From: Thiothrix winogradskyi
GTDB taxonomy: Bacteria; Pseudomonadota; Gammaproteobacteria; Thiotrichales; Thiotrichaceae
Assembly (NCBI RefSeq): GCF_021650935.1
Contig: NZ_CP091244.1
Location: 1,984,001-2,048,000 of the forward strand
Length of the DNA: 64,000 nt
Reading direction: 5' to 3'
The translations under genes and the position numbers were made by a program. How positions within the stretch are numbered: the first letter of the stretch is position 1; the number at the start of each line of letters is the position of its first letter. The notes beneath the pieces were generated by a model. It ran no database searches. It saw only the letters and a list, made by a program, of their open reading frames with translations, and was not told where the DNA came from. This document shows positions 23,965-32,918 of this stretch, piece by piece.

Positions 23965-25153
23965 GTTCAGTTCCAGCAGGTAAGCGCAGTGACAATAACA
24001 AGGCCGCCAGCACAAACCCGGCGGACAACCACAGGCAGCCTTCCAGCCCGTACTGCTGGTACGACCAGCCGGACAGCACCGTTCCCGCCAGCCGCCCACC
24101 GGCATTTGCCATGTAGTAAAAACCGACTTTCAAGGCCACCTTGTCGTGGTCAGCATACGCCAGAATCAGGTAGGAATGCAGCGCGGAATTGATCGCAAAT
24201 ACCACCCCGAACACCAGCAAACCCACCACCAGCACCGTGCCCGAATCCCAGCCTTGCGCTAAAGCCAGCGCGATGCCCACCGGAACCAGCATCAGCAGCA
24301 ACGCCCACACTTGTGCGGAACCTGCCCCCGGTGCATGTTGCTTCAGCCCCAGCAAGCTCGGCGCACTTGCCTGCACCACGCCGTAGCCAATCACCCAAGC
24401 TGCCATGAAGGTGCCGACCTGCATGAAATTCCAACCCAGCACTCCGACCATGAACACCGGTACTGCGACCACAAACCACACATCCCGCGCCCCGAACAGG
24501 AAAAACCGCGCTGCCGACAGCCAGTTGATAGCGGCATTGTTGGAAAAAACCTGCGTAAATTTAGGCTTATCTTTCGCCTTACCCAAATCATCTGGCAGCA
24601 ATAGCAAGGTCAGGATGGTCACAGCAAACAGGCTCAACGCCAACACCAGCAAGGCCATCTGAAAACCGATTGTTTGCAGCAAGGCTGCACCGAGGAAAAA
24701 GCCCACCCCTTTCAACGCATTCTTGGAACCCGTGAGTATCGCCACCCACTTGAACAGGCGTGCATCCGCCCCTTTCGGCACGAGGGTTTTTACGCTCGAT
24801 TTCGCCGACATTTTATTCAAGTCCTTGGCAATGCCGGAGAGCGCCTGCGCAAACATCACATACGGCACGGAAAGCCACTGCGTCGGCATCAGCATTCCCA
24901 ACGCCAGCACCTGCATCGCCATCCCCAAGTGCATGGTTACATTCAGCCCCAGCCGTGCTGCCAGCCAACCGCCGACCAGATTGGTGACAATGCCAAAGAA
25001 TTCGTAGAACAAAAACAGCATCGCCACCTGAAACGGCGAATAGCCCAACTGGTGGAAATACAGCACCACCAGCATACGGATTGCGCCATCGGTGAGGGTG
25101 AAAGCCCAGTAGCCGAGCGTGACAGTGAGGTAGTTGCGCAGGTCGAGGGTCAT
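23954..25153 (-). CDS. arsJ: ArsJ organoarsenical efflux permease (MFS)
   Basis: A 399-residue major-facilitator protein with about eleven to twelve helices. It starts with [40 protein letters not shown] and holds SGIAKDLNKMSAKSSVKTLVP, which are ArsJ hallmarks. ArsJ exports 1-arseno-3-phosphoglycerate, made from arsenate by the partner GAPDH encoded immediately upstream. The start overlaps the GAPDH stop by one base (TAATG). Confidence 0.93.
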   Translation of the reverse strand: MTLDLRNYLTVTLGYWAFTLTDGAIRMLVVLYFHQLGYSPFQVAMLFLFYEFFGIVTNLVGGWLAARLGLNVTMHLGMAMQVLALGMLMPTQWLSVPYVMFAQALSGIAKDLNKMSAKSSVKTLVPKGADARLFKWVAILTGSKNALKGVGFFLGAALLQTIGFQMALLVLALSLFAVTILTLLLLPDDLGKAKDKPKFTQVFSNNAAINWLSAARFFLFGARDVWFVVAVPVFMVGVLGWNFMQVGTFMAAWVIGYGVVQASAPSLLGLKQHAPGAGSAQVWALLLMLVPVGIALALAQGWDSGTVLVVGLLVFGVVFAINSALHSYLILAYADHDKVALKVGFYYMANAGGRLAGTVLSGWSYQQYGLEGCLWLSAGFVLAALLLSLRLPAGTEHAA

Positions 25154-26148
25154 TACAGACTTGCCACGACTTTGCCAGTGAGTTCCATCATGCGGTTCAT
25201 ATAGCCCCATTCATTGTCATACCACGCATAAATTTTTACTTGTGTGCCATTGATCACCATCGTGGATGGTGCGTCGATGATGGATGAACGCGGGTCGCCT
25301 TTGAAATCCACTGACACCAGCGGGCGCTCTTCGTAACCAAGGATGCCTTTCAGGTAGGTTTCGGAGGCTTCCTTGAAATAGCCATTCAGCTCTTCCGCCG
25401 TCACTTCACGCGCCGCTTCAAATACAAAGTCGGTCAGGGAAGCATTCAACAGCGGTATGCGTACCGCATGACCGTTGAGCTTGCCCGCCAATTCGGGGAA
25501 GATTTTGGTGATGGCTTTGGCAGAACCTGTGGTGGTGGGGATCATGGATTCGCCGCACGCCCGTGCGCGGCGCAGATCCTTGTGGCCCTTGTCGATAATG
25601 GTTTGGGTATTGGTAATATTGTGCAAAGTGGTCATGCAGCCGTGCTTGATACCGACCTTTTCGTGCATAACCTTGACCACTGGGGCAAGGCAGTTGGTGG
25701 TGCAGGAAGCGGCAGTCAGCAAGTGATGTTCTTCGGGTTTGTACCAATCATCGTTGACACCGTAAACGATGTTCAGCGCACCCTCTACTGGGGCTGCCAC
25801 GATCACCTTCTTCACGCCTTGGTCGAAATACGCCTGCAATTGCTCGACCTTACGGAACTTGCCACTGCATTCCAGCACAATGTCGCAACCTGACCAGTCA
25901 GTGTCTTCGATGGATTTGTTGGAGGTATAAGCAATCGCTGCACCGTCAACGTACATGTTGGCCTCATCCGCGCTGCATTCCGGTTGCCAGATGCCTTGCA
26001 CGGAATCAAATTTCAGCAAGTGTGCGGAAGTCGCCGCATTGCCTGCAATTTCATTGACCTGTTGGAAGGTGAAAGCCGGGTTGCCCCAGGCTACGCGGAT
26101 GCCTAAACGCCCCATGCGCCCGAAGCCGTTGATGCCGATGTTTGCCAT
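25153..26148 (-). CDS. ArsJ-associated glyceraldehyde-3-phosphate dehydrogenase
   Basis: A 331-residue GAPDH with NAD-binding [10 protein letters not shown] and catalytic ASCTTNC. With arsenate instead of phosphate the enzyme makes 1-arseno-3-phosphoglycerate, the ArsJ substrate, so GAPDH plus ArsJ form an arsenate efflux route that needs no reduction. It is the first gene of its unit. The 190 bp upstream are AT-rich and hold no further gene. Confidence 0.93.
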   Translation of the reverse strand: MANIGINGFGRMGRLGIRVAWGNPAFTFQQVNEIAGNAATSAHLLKFDSVQGIWQPECSADEANMYVDGAAIAYTSNKSIEDTDWSGCDIVLECSGKFRKVEQLQAYFDQGVKKVIVAAPVEGALNIVYGVNDDWYKPEEHHLLTAASCTTNCLAPVVKVMHEKVGIKHGCMTTLHNITNTQTIIDKGHKDLRRARACGESMIPTTTGSAKAITKIFPELAGKLNGHAVRIPLLNASLTDFVFEAAREVTAEELNGYFKEASETYLKGILGYEERPLVSVDFKGDPRSSIIDAPSTMVINGTQVKIYAWYDNEWGYMNRMMELTGKVVASL

Positions 26149-26340
26149 GACAAATTCCTGAAAGCCAAAAATGAGGCAAGATTATATATGTTAAAACGGA
26201 TATTATAAATACTTCGATGGTATGTCATCAAAAGTTCATCTTGTGAATATTCAGGTGGTAAGCAAGCCATTTATGGGTAAGCCCACTCTCTTATCCCTGT
26301 TTCCCTTACGGCCCTTTTATCCCTTTCCCAGCCCTTTGCC

Positions 26341-29300
26341 TCAGCCAAGGTACTTCTTGGGGTCAACCGGCTCACCCTCTTCCCTGACCTCGTAATGCAA
26401 GTGGTTGCCAGTGGATTTTCCGGTGGAGCCGACAGTACCGAGTTCAGCCCTTTCCTCTACCCTTTGGCCTGCTTCCACCCCCAGTGCTTGCAGATGCGCG
26501 TAGCGGGTTTCTACCCCATTGCCGTGGTCAATGATCACCAGATTGCCATAACCACCCCGTTCCCCGGCAAACGCTACGGTTCCGGCGGCGGCGGCTTCAA
26601 CGGGTGTCCCTGCCGGGGCGGCAATGTCCAGCCCGTGATGGGTTTTCCAGACCTGATCAACCGGGTGGAAGCGTTCTCCAAAACCGGAGCTGATGCGCCC
26701 ACCGCTTGCCACTGGGTTGCCCTGCGGCACACTGTCGGCAGGTGCAGCAGGCATTTCCGCGTTTGTGCCATTCCCAAACAGTTCATCCTTAATCTGCTGA
26801 GTAGAGCCGTGTTCAGAAGGCGCGAGCAGCGGGTGTTGGGCAACCCGGTTAAAACCATAGCCATAATCGGCATTCCAGTCTTGCTCTTGACCTGTCACCG
26901 CCCGTTCAACGGCTCCCGCTACCCCAGCCGATAACCCTGATGCGGTAGCCGCCATATCCACCATCCCCTTGTTGGCAAATTTGAGCGTATCCCCCACGGG
27001 TTCGAGGACTGCCGCCAGTACATTGTCGGAAGTACGTTCAAGACCCGCCTCTCCCGCATCCCGGTTTGCCATGTCACCGATCAGGGCAGCCTGATGGTCA
27101 TGCCGCTGTTGCAGGTTATCCCGACCTACTTGGAGGTGATTGCCGTCGTAGGCCATGCCCGCCTGTGCGCCATCACGGATGGCCTGATAGCCTGCCGGGG
27201 CGGTACTGCCAATAGCCAGATGGGCTGTATCAGCCGCTTGCCCAATCCTGCCCGCCCCGTCGTTTTGCAGGTGACGGATACTCGTACCGCCTTGGGCGGT
27301 GATAGCCGCTTGGTTGGCGGCATGGGTGTCGAATACCCGCCCTTGGGTCGGTGCATCCTCCACACCCAGCAGCGTATGCCCGTGTTTTGCCACGAAGGTG
27401 TCCACCAGCTCATTCAAGCGCCATACGGCATGGCTATCCCCCTGTTCGGCGGCACGCTGCATCCCCACAAATTCATCCCGCCCGATACCCAACTCACGCT
27501 GCATCAGGTTGCTGATCTCCCCAGAGAAGGTCACGCCGTTTTCTTCCATACGGGCTTGTACCTGTGACCAGTTTTCGGCACGTTGGAAGGAGGCTGCCGC
27601 CTTCTCTACCAGCGCGTTGTTTTGCTGGATACCTGCTTGCAAGGCACTGCCTGCTGCATCAGAAACCCCGGCTTGTTGGGTTGCCGCCAGTTGGCTGGAG
27701 AGGGAGAGTGCGGTTTGCATGGATTCTTTGAACCCGGTGCTATCGGCAATTTGGGTAGCCTGTTTGTAGGCTTCCTGGGTTCTGGCATTGGAGCCACCCG
27801 ACAAGCCAATGCCACTGCCAATGCTGCCCAGTAACCCCAAACTGGTGTTGTAACTCATGCCGGTATCTGCCGCCAAACTGGTAGCCGCCTGCTGCATGTT
27901 TTCCAAAGCACTGGCGAGTTGGCTGGACTTTTGTTGGGTAGCGGTGTCCGTCGTGTTGAGTGACTGCTGGACTTGGTGGTTGACCGACTGCATCTTGCTG
28001 AACAGTGCGGTGGTGGACGCCATGTATTCGCTGGCATCCGTGCGGGCTGCCTGCACCGATTGGCTGGCGCTGGTATTGACCGACGACTTGAGCGCATTGC
28101 CCATCTGGGTGTTGTAGGCGTAATCGCTTTTGAGCATGGTGGTGATTGTGCCGCCAGCCCCTGACAGTTGGGTGCTGGTTGTCCCGGTTTCTGCATCCGT
28201 GGTAGTGGTCATCCCCGCCGACATACTGCGGTTAATGTCCATCTTGTTGGCGGACATATTGCCCCATCCGGCCTGATCCATCGTCAGGGTATTCATGGTC
28301 AGTGAACCGTTGGTCTGTTCGGTGGCGGAGGCTGCCGCTGCGCTGCTGGCAGGCTGCATCAACCCGCTGTAAATGCTGCCACCCGCACTCATCCCGCCTT
28401 TGAGTAACATGTAGGCAATCATCGGGATGCTGACCGCCATGTAGCCACCCAATGCCACCATGTCGGCATTCACCGAGACAATCGAATTCAGGCTTTCCAG
28501 CGTCATGCCGTAGGAGCCGTCCGACAATAATGCCGAATTCAGGCTATTTTGCGAGCCGTACCAGTACATCACCGAATTGATGATGGCGTAGAGGATAGGC
28601 CACATCTGCAACCACACCATGAACAGCGCGTATTGCCCAAACGCCACCAAACCACCCGGCATCAGGATGAACAGGAACACCAGCGGGGCAATGGCGTAGG
28701 CAATCGCCTCCATGACCGCTTTCATTACCGGCAAGGTACGCCCTGCCATGTTGCCCATCGTCAAATACATATTGCGCTGTTGCGCTTCCGCCTTGGCCTG
28801 ATACACCGCTTGCGCCATCGCCTCATTGCCGGAATCAATGCTGGCCCCTTCGAGTGCGCCGGAGACCGCCCTGACCATCATGGCTTGCCGGGTCAGGTCT
28901 GCTGCCGTTTGGGTGATCCCCAGAAACGCCGTCGCGGTTGCCCCGCCTGCCCCGGCAAGAAACGCGGCCTGCGCACTGGAGAGGTTCTTGGTAGGCCACA
29001 GTTTTTGCCCTGCCATCCCCGCCGCTTTGTAAACCTGCCTATTGAGTTTGCCATCCAGATAGTTCGCGGCGTCCATACACGTCCGCACCACGCCATCGCT
29101 CAAGCTGATCCAGCGGTTGGTTTGCCCCTTGGTTTTCAGGTATGCCCACAAATCACTGGCAGTGCTCATCGCATCCAGCGACAAGTCACCGGTGGTGAGC
29201 TGTGGGAACAGGCAATGCCCAATGAACTGGTTCATGTCAGCGGAATAGCTGGCATCGGGGAATTCCATCTCGCCGTAGGAGCGCATCACGTTTGCGCCAA

Positions 29301-29730
29301 ACAGCATCCCGTTTTTGCTGTACTGGCTGTCACCAATCGGGGTAATGAAGGTTTCGTAGGCTTTGGTCATCCCCCGACCAATACCGCTGGTGACGTAGGC
29401 AAGATAAGCCACCCCAACCGGCACCTCCGTCACTACCGGGGAGGCGACGGTGGGCGGGTCAAGCGGGTCATTGATGATCACATCCACCTTCGGCACAATC
29501 AAGCCGGTGTAGAAAAAAGCAAAGAACAGCAGCCACGACCAATCCGCTTGGATGATGCCACCGGATTTGTTGCGCAAGGCCGCCAGCAGCACCCACAACA
29601 GCCCAATCAAGCCTGCAATGCGCACCAAGGTCACGTAACTGCTGGAACCCATGAACATCTTGATGGACTGCAAGGCTTCCACCACATACGAGCCACTGCC
29701 AAAGGTGTAAATATCCACTGCCAGGATCAT
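26341..29730 (-). CDS. traG: Conjugation protein TraG with C-terminal M23 peptidase
   Basis: A 1129-residue F-type TraG. The N-terminal 450 residues carry several membrane helices (TraG_N, mating-pair stabilisation). A long Gln/Ala/Ser-rich central region follows. From about residue 1010 there is an M23 LytM-like peptidase domain with HHGLD and NHLHYEV zinc-ligand motifs and GTPVEAAAAGTVAFAG. F-plasmid TraG lacks this domain; the fusion could locally open peptidoglycan. It is last in the tra operon. Confidence 0.92.
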   Translation of the reverse strand: MILAVDIYTFGSGSYVVEALQSIKMFMGSSSYVTLVRIAGLIGLLWVLLAALRNKSGGIIQADWSWLLFFAFFYTGLIVPKVDVIINDPLDPPTVASPVVTEVPVGVAYLAYVTSGIGRGMTKAYETFITPIGDSQYSKNGMLFGANVMRSYGEMEFPDASYSADMNQFIGHCLFPQLTTGDLSLDAMSTASDLWAYLKTKGQTNRWISLSDGVVRTCMDAANYLDGKLNRQVYKAAGMAGQKLWPTKNLSSAQAAFLAGAGGATATAFLGITQTAADLTRQAMMVRAVSGALEGASIDSGNEAMAQAVYQAKAEAQQRNMYLTMGNMAGRTLPVMKAVMEAIAYAIAPLVFLFILMPGGLVAFGQYALFMVWLQMWPILYAIINSVMYWYGSQNSLNSALLSDGSYGMTLESLNSIVSVNADMVALGGYMAVSIPMIAYMLLKGGMSAGGSIYSGLMQPASSAAAASATEQTNGSLTMNTLTMDQAGWGNMSANKMDINRSMSAGMTTTTDAETGTTSTQLSGAGGTITTMLKSDYAYNTQMGNALKSSVNTSASQSVQAARTDASEYMASTTALFSKMQSVNHQVQQSLNTTDTATQQKSSQLASALENMQQAATSLAADTGMSYNTSLGLLGSIGSGIGLSGGSNARTQEAYKQATQIADSTGFKESMQTALSLSSQLAATQQAGVSDAAGSALQAGIQQNNALVEKAAASFQRAENWSQVQARMEENGVTFSGEISNLMQRELGIGRDEFVGMQRAAEQGDSHAVWRLNELVDTFVAKHGHTLLGVEDAPTQGRVFDTHAANQAAITAQGGTSIRHLQNDGAGRIGQAADTAHLAIGSTAPAGYQAIRDGAQAGMAYDGNHLQVGRDNLQQRHDHQAALIGDMANRDAGEAGLERTSDNVLAAVLEPVGDTLKFANKGMVDMAATASGLSAGVAGAVERAVTGQEQDWNADYGYGFNRVAQHPLLAPSEHGSTQQIKDELFGNGTNAEMPAAPADSVPQGNPVASGGRISSGFGERFHPVDQVWKTHHGLDIAAPAGTPVEAAAAGTVAFAGERGGYGNLVIIDHGNGVETRYAHLQALGVEAGQRVEERAELGTVGSTGKSTGNHLHYEVREEGEPVDPKKYLG

Positions 29731-29731
29731 G

Positions 29732-31192
29732 TTAGCGCCTCAAGACTTGTGCCAGCCGCAAACGCTGGGTGAGTGAAGGGGAATAGCGGGCGGTGGCAAA
29801 CTTTTTCATCTGGGTGTAAGTACTCATGACCGCACCCAAACCGCCACGCTTGACCGTTTCGGCATTCAATTTACCTTGTGCCGCTGCCAACACCCCTTGC
29901 AAGTGGTCAGACATCTGCTTGCGCATCCCTTCTGTACCGGCTACGGTGGCTCCGTCGTTGGCGAGTGCCGTCAACAACGGGGTGGCGGCCTTGGAGAAAA
30001 AGCGGTAGGTGATTTCCTGAATCAGCAGTTCGCGGTATTCATTGGCTACCATATCCCCACTCATGCCCGCGTCGTATTCGGCCTGGATCAGCGCAAAAAG
30101 GGGGTATTCGGACAGCTCCAGCACCGTCAGGGCATCCGAAGCACTGGGGCAAACACTGAGCGGGCAGTTGGCAATATTCTTGTTGGGGTCTTTGACGGAC
30201 TCCGCCACCCACGCGATTCCGCCCTGAATGCGCTCACGCAACACTGCCAGCTTTTTGCTGTTGGTGTAGGGGATAGCCGCTGGGGTCAGGCATTCCTTAT
30301 ATTCACCACCACAGCTTAGCAAGGTAAAGTTGGCATCCCCACCCCGCAGTTCGTCGTATTGCAGCACGGCAGGAGCGGGTCGGGCTTGCTGCGGGTTTTT
30401 GGAATTACCCATCGGGATAATGATGGTTCCCGTGACCGACATGATCAGCTCGGCAAGGCCATCATCCTTGATACCGGCGGATTTCAGCGCCCGCCAGACA
30501 ATATTGCCTGCCGCCATCTGCTTGAGTTTCTGCTCCTCGGCATCGCTGGCAGCCGGAGTTACACCGGGAACCCAACTGAAATCCCAGCCATCGGTTTGGC
30601 ATACGGTGCGGGCGGTAAACTCATCCGCCACCACACCCTTGCCGGTTTTGGCACGGTTACAAAAGGCTTCCTTATCCCCGCCCATGGTGCGCCACAACGA
30701 TGCTCCCATTTTCGTCCCCGCCTCACACGAGTTGATACTGAACTGGTTGGCCTTGTTCGCCCATTCTTGCAACATTTTCATGTTCTGGCTCAACTCGGGT
30801 GACATCGAGTCGAGCGCCAGATAGAACGCGGTGGAGACAGCGGATGAACCGATTTGCCGTGCCATCGCCACAATCTGCTCTTTGTTGATAAAGCTGAACC
30901 CACCCAGAAACGCATCAATCCCCCCGCAGCCGTACTTCAGGTTAGGAGCCTGGAAGCTGAGTAACTGGTAGTTATTGACCGGGGTGCGGACACGGATACC
31001 GCCACCGGAAAAATACCCAGCGGATTGCCCTTGGTACATCGAGGTAGGGGAAATACTGGCTGCACCGCTCAAGGAGCCGTAATAGGCATTCATGTTACTT
31101 TCCAGATCGGCTTGCGCCGTGCCGGACAATAGCAGGGCGGCAAGGCACACGGCTTGCGCGGTTTTGGGCAGGGTTCGTAGTAGAGGCTGCAT
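29732..31192 (-). CDS. traH: Conjugal transfer pilus assembly protein TraH
   Basis: A 486-residue exported protein, signal peptide ending AQA-DL. Family features are YSGGGIRVRTP-like FSGGGIRVRTP, LKYGCGGIDAFLGGFSFIN and FSINSCEAG. TraH is needed for F-type pilus extension and works with TraF and TraG at the envelope. It lies one base before traG and one base after traF. Confidence 0.93.
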   Translation of the reverse strand: MQPLLRTLPKTAQAVCLAALLLSGTAQADLESNMNAYYGSLSGAASISPTSMYQGQSAGYFSGGGIRVRTPVNNYQLLSFQAPNLKYGCGGIDAFLGGFSFINKEQIVAMARQIGSSAVSTAFYLALDSMSPELSQNMKMLQEWANKANQFSINSCEAGTKMGASLWRTMGGDKEAFCNRAKTGKGVVADEFTARTVCQTDGWDFSWVPGVTPAASDAEEQKLKQMAAGNIVWRALKSAGIKDDGLAELIMSVTGTIIIPMGNSKNPQQARPAPAVLQYDELRGGDANFTLLSCGGEYKECLTPAAIPYTNSKKLAVLRERIQGGIAWVAESVKDPNKNIANCPLSVCPSASDALTVLELSEYPLFALIQAEYDAGMSGDMVANEYRELLIQEITYRFFSKAATPLLTALANDGATVAGTEGMRKQMSDHLQGVLAAAQGKLNAETVKRGGLGAVMSTYTQMKKFATARYSPSLTQRLRLAQVLRR

Positions 31193-31193
31193 A

Positions 31194-31997
31194 TCAATAC
31201 ACTCCCGGTGGTTGTGTGACCAAGCGCCGTATACGGCTTTCTATTTCGTCTAGCGGCACCACCCCATAGCCCAGCGGCAGGGATGCCTGTGTTTGGGGGT
31301 TGACGATGAACATGGCGGGCGCATCCTGTACCCCCATGCGGGCGGCGATGCCGTTATCCGGCTTGGCATCGGGGAAATACGGGTTAGTTGCCCCGTCCAG
31401 CGAGACAGCCATCACCGTTATGGGGTATGCCTCCCTCAAGGCTTGCAAAATCCTGCCCTGCTCAACACAGAACGGGCAGTTCTGTTTGAAAAAGAAGAAG
31501 ATGCCGTTCTCTTTTGCCACGGCATTGAGCGTCGCCTTTTCCTCAGCGCGGGTCAGTTGGCGGTCTACCCGCACTCCGCCTGCCGCCGTGGGGTGGGTAA
31601 ACGAGTAATCCAGCGTAGGGTCAGCCCAGCGTACCCGTTGCGCCATGTCGGTAAACAGCATGGCGCTATCCATGGCCTGTTCCTGCATTGCCAGATAGGT
31701 TGCGACGTTGGGCGGGGTGGGACGCAAGATCGCCGCGTTCTTGGCCTCTTCCAGCCGTGCCTTGAGTGCTGCCATCTCCGCCGTTGCCGTGGGCGGCTGG
31801 GTGGATGCTGGTGGGGTGGCAACCACGGGTTTTACCTCCTGCGGTTGAGGTGGCTTGGGTGGCGGCGGTGGTTGTTCCTTCCAGAACCAACCCCGCTCCT
31901 TGTCGCCATACCACGGGTCAGCCGCATGGGCAGGCGGCAACCACACGGCAAGGATTGCCAGCCAGCACAAACAATGCAGCATACCCCGCCTTACCAT
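31194..31997 (-). CDS. traF: Type-F conjugation protein TraF (thioredoxin-like)
   Basis: A 267-residue exported protein with signal peptide ending AHA-AD, a proline-rich stretch near residue 42-52, and a thioredoxin-like C-terminal domain with CPFC (FFFKQNCPFCVEQGRIL) and a cis-Pro-type segment. F-plasmid TraF often lacks CxxC; here it is present, so it may be active in disulfide chemistry of the cysteine-rich Tra proteins. Overlaps the signal peptidase gene by seven bases. Confidence 0.9.
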   Translation of the reverse strand: MVRRGMLHCLCWLAILAVWLPPAHAADPWYGDKERGWFWKEQPPPPPKPPQPQEVKPVVATPPASTQPPTATAEMAALKARLEEAKNAAILRPTPPNVATYLAMQEQAMDSAMLFTDMAQRVRWADPTLDYSFTHPTAAGGVRVDRQLTRAEEKATLNAVAKENGIFFFFKQNCPFCVEQGRILQALREAYPITVMAVSLDGATNPYFPDAKPDNGIAARMGVQDAPAMFIVNPQTQASLPLGYGVVPLDEIESRIRRLVTQPPGVY

Positions 31998-32497
31998 ACG
32001 ACCCGTCCAGCAATCTGGGCAGCACTGATCAAACCAATATCGCTGTAACGGCTGTCGTAGGAATCCGGGTGCGGGGTGGCGACAAAGTAATGCCCGGCGG
32101 GGATGATACCTGCCGGTGTCCGTGCCAGCGTTTCCCCAAAACGGTTAACCGCTTTGGCCTTGCCCACCACCTTGCCTGCAACTGTCACCACATCACCGTG
32201 CCATTCGATGCTATCCCCCGGCAAGCCCACCACGATTTTCACCCAGACCATGCCGCTGGGGTAATGGCGCACACCCGTCCCGACATGGAAGGCCAGCAAT
32301 TCATCCCGCAGCACGGGATGCAGCCCCTGTTCTATGATGAAAAACCTGTCAGGCAGGCTGTCGGTTTCATTGCCTGCCAGGCGGTAATGCGCAACCACCC
32401 ACAGCAGTGCCGCTCCCCAAACCACTCCCACGCCTAATGACAGCAGCAGGTAGTTGCGTAACCTACGGGCTTTTTTCAAGCGTTCCGGTGTTGCCAT
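31991..32497 (-). CDS. S26-type conjugal signal peptidase
   Basis: A 168-residue protein with one N-terminal membrane anchor and an S26 peptidase fold (SLPDRFFII, serine segment; MVWVKIVVGLPGDSIEW; later GHYFVATPHPDSYDSRYSDIG). It resembles TraF of IncP and LepB-like peptidases that mature pilins. Start ATG 32497; it overlaps the end of trbI by 35 bp. It probably processes the TraA pilin. Confidence 0.85.
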   Translation of the reverse strand: MATPERLKKARRLRNYLLLSLGVGVVWGAALLWVVAHYRLAGNETDSLPDRFFIIEQGLHPVLRDELLAFHVGTGVRHYPSGMVWVKIVVGLPGDSIEWHGDVVTVAGKVVGKAKAVNRFGETLARTPAGIIPAGHYFVATPHPDSYDSRYSDIGLISAAQIAGRVVW

Positions 32498-32918
32498 AGC
32501 CTTCCAAACCTTGATTGAATTTGCCGTTACGCTTTTGCACCAATACCCGGAACTCGTCGGTGAAGTCCGGCACACGGCCTTGGTAAGCAAGCGCCTGTGG
32601 CTGCACCAGCGTGTAGCCGGGGTGGGCTTCTGTCACCAGATAGTTCAACAGCGGATCAATTTGTGCGGCTGCCCGTGCGGAATCTTCCAGTGCGTGGGCA
32701 ACGGCTGCCTCACTGTTAGGATCACGCAGTACCCGTTCGTGGTATTCCTGCATGATTTTGGCAATATCCACCGTCGCCAGTTTCAGCTCAGGGGCAACCA
32801 CGGGCTTGAGCAGCAGTGACGGTAACAACCCTAAGGTGAGCGCCGCGCCGCTGGCACCCCACACCAGCGGTACGGCTGCGTTCACCAGTCCCTGCCACCA
32901 TGAAGTATTATTAGTCAT
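32463..32918 (-). CDS. trbI: TrbI-like type-F conjugation protein
   Basis: A 151-residue protein with one N-terminal membrane segment (LVWGASGAALTLGLLPSLLL) and a periplasmic domain beginning VDIAKIMQEYHERV, like F-type TrbI. In F, TrbI influences pilus retraction. Overlaps traC by eight bases at its start and the signal peptidase gene at its end. Confidence 0.8.
   Translation of the reverse strand: MTNNTSWWQGLVNAAVPLVWGASGAALTLGLLPSLLLKPVVAPELKLATVDIAKIMQEYHERVLRDPNSEAAVAHALEDSARAAAQIDPLLNYLVTEAHPGYTLVQPQALAYQGRVPDFTDEFRVLVQKRNGKFNQGLEGYGNTGTLEKSP

Noticed and set aside
26149..26340. ICE attachment site next to the ars block
   Set aside because: No tRNA gene, integrase or direct repeat could be seen in the gap, so the element border was not placed.
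28549..29772. A 407-codon plus-strand frame antisense to traG, and similar long frames at 10749-11684 and 42312-43508
   Set aside because: These are shadows of GC-rich genes with recognised products on the minus strand.
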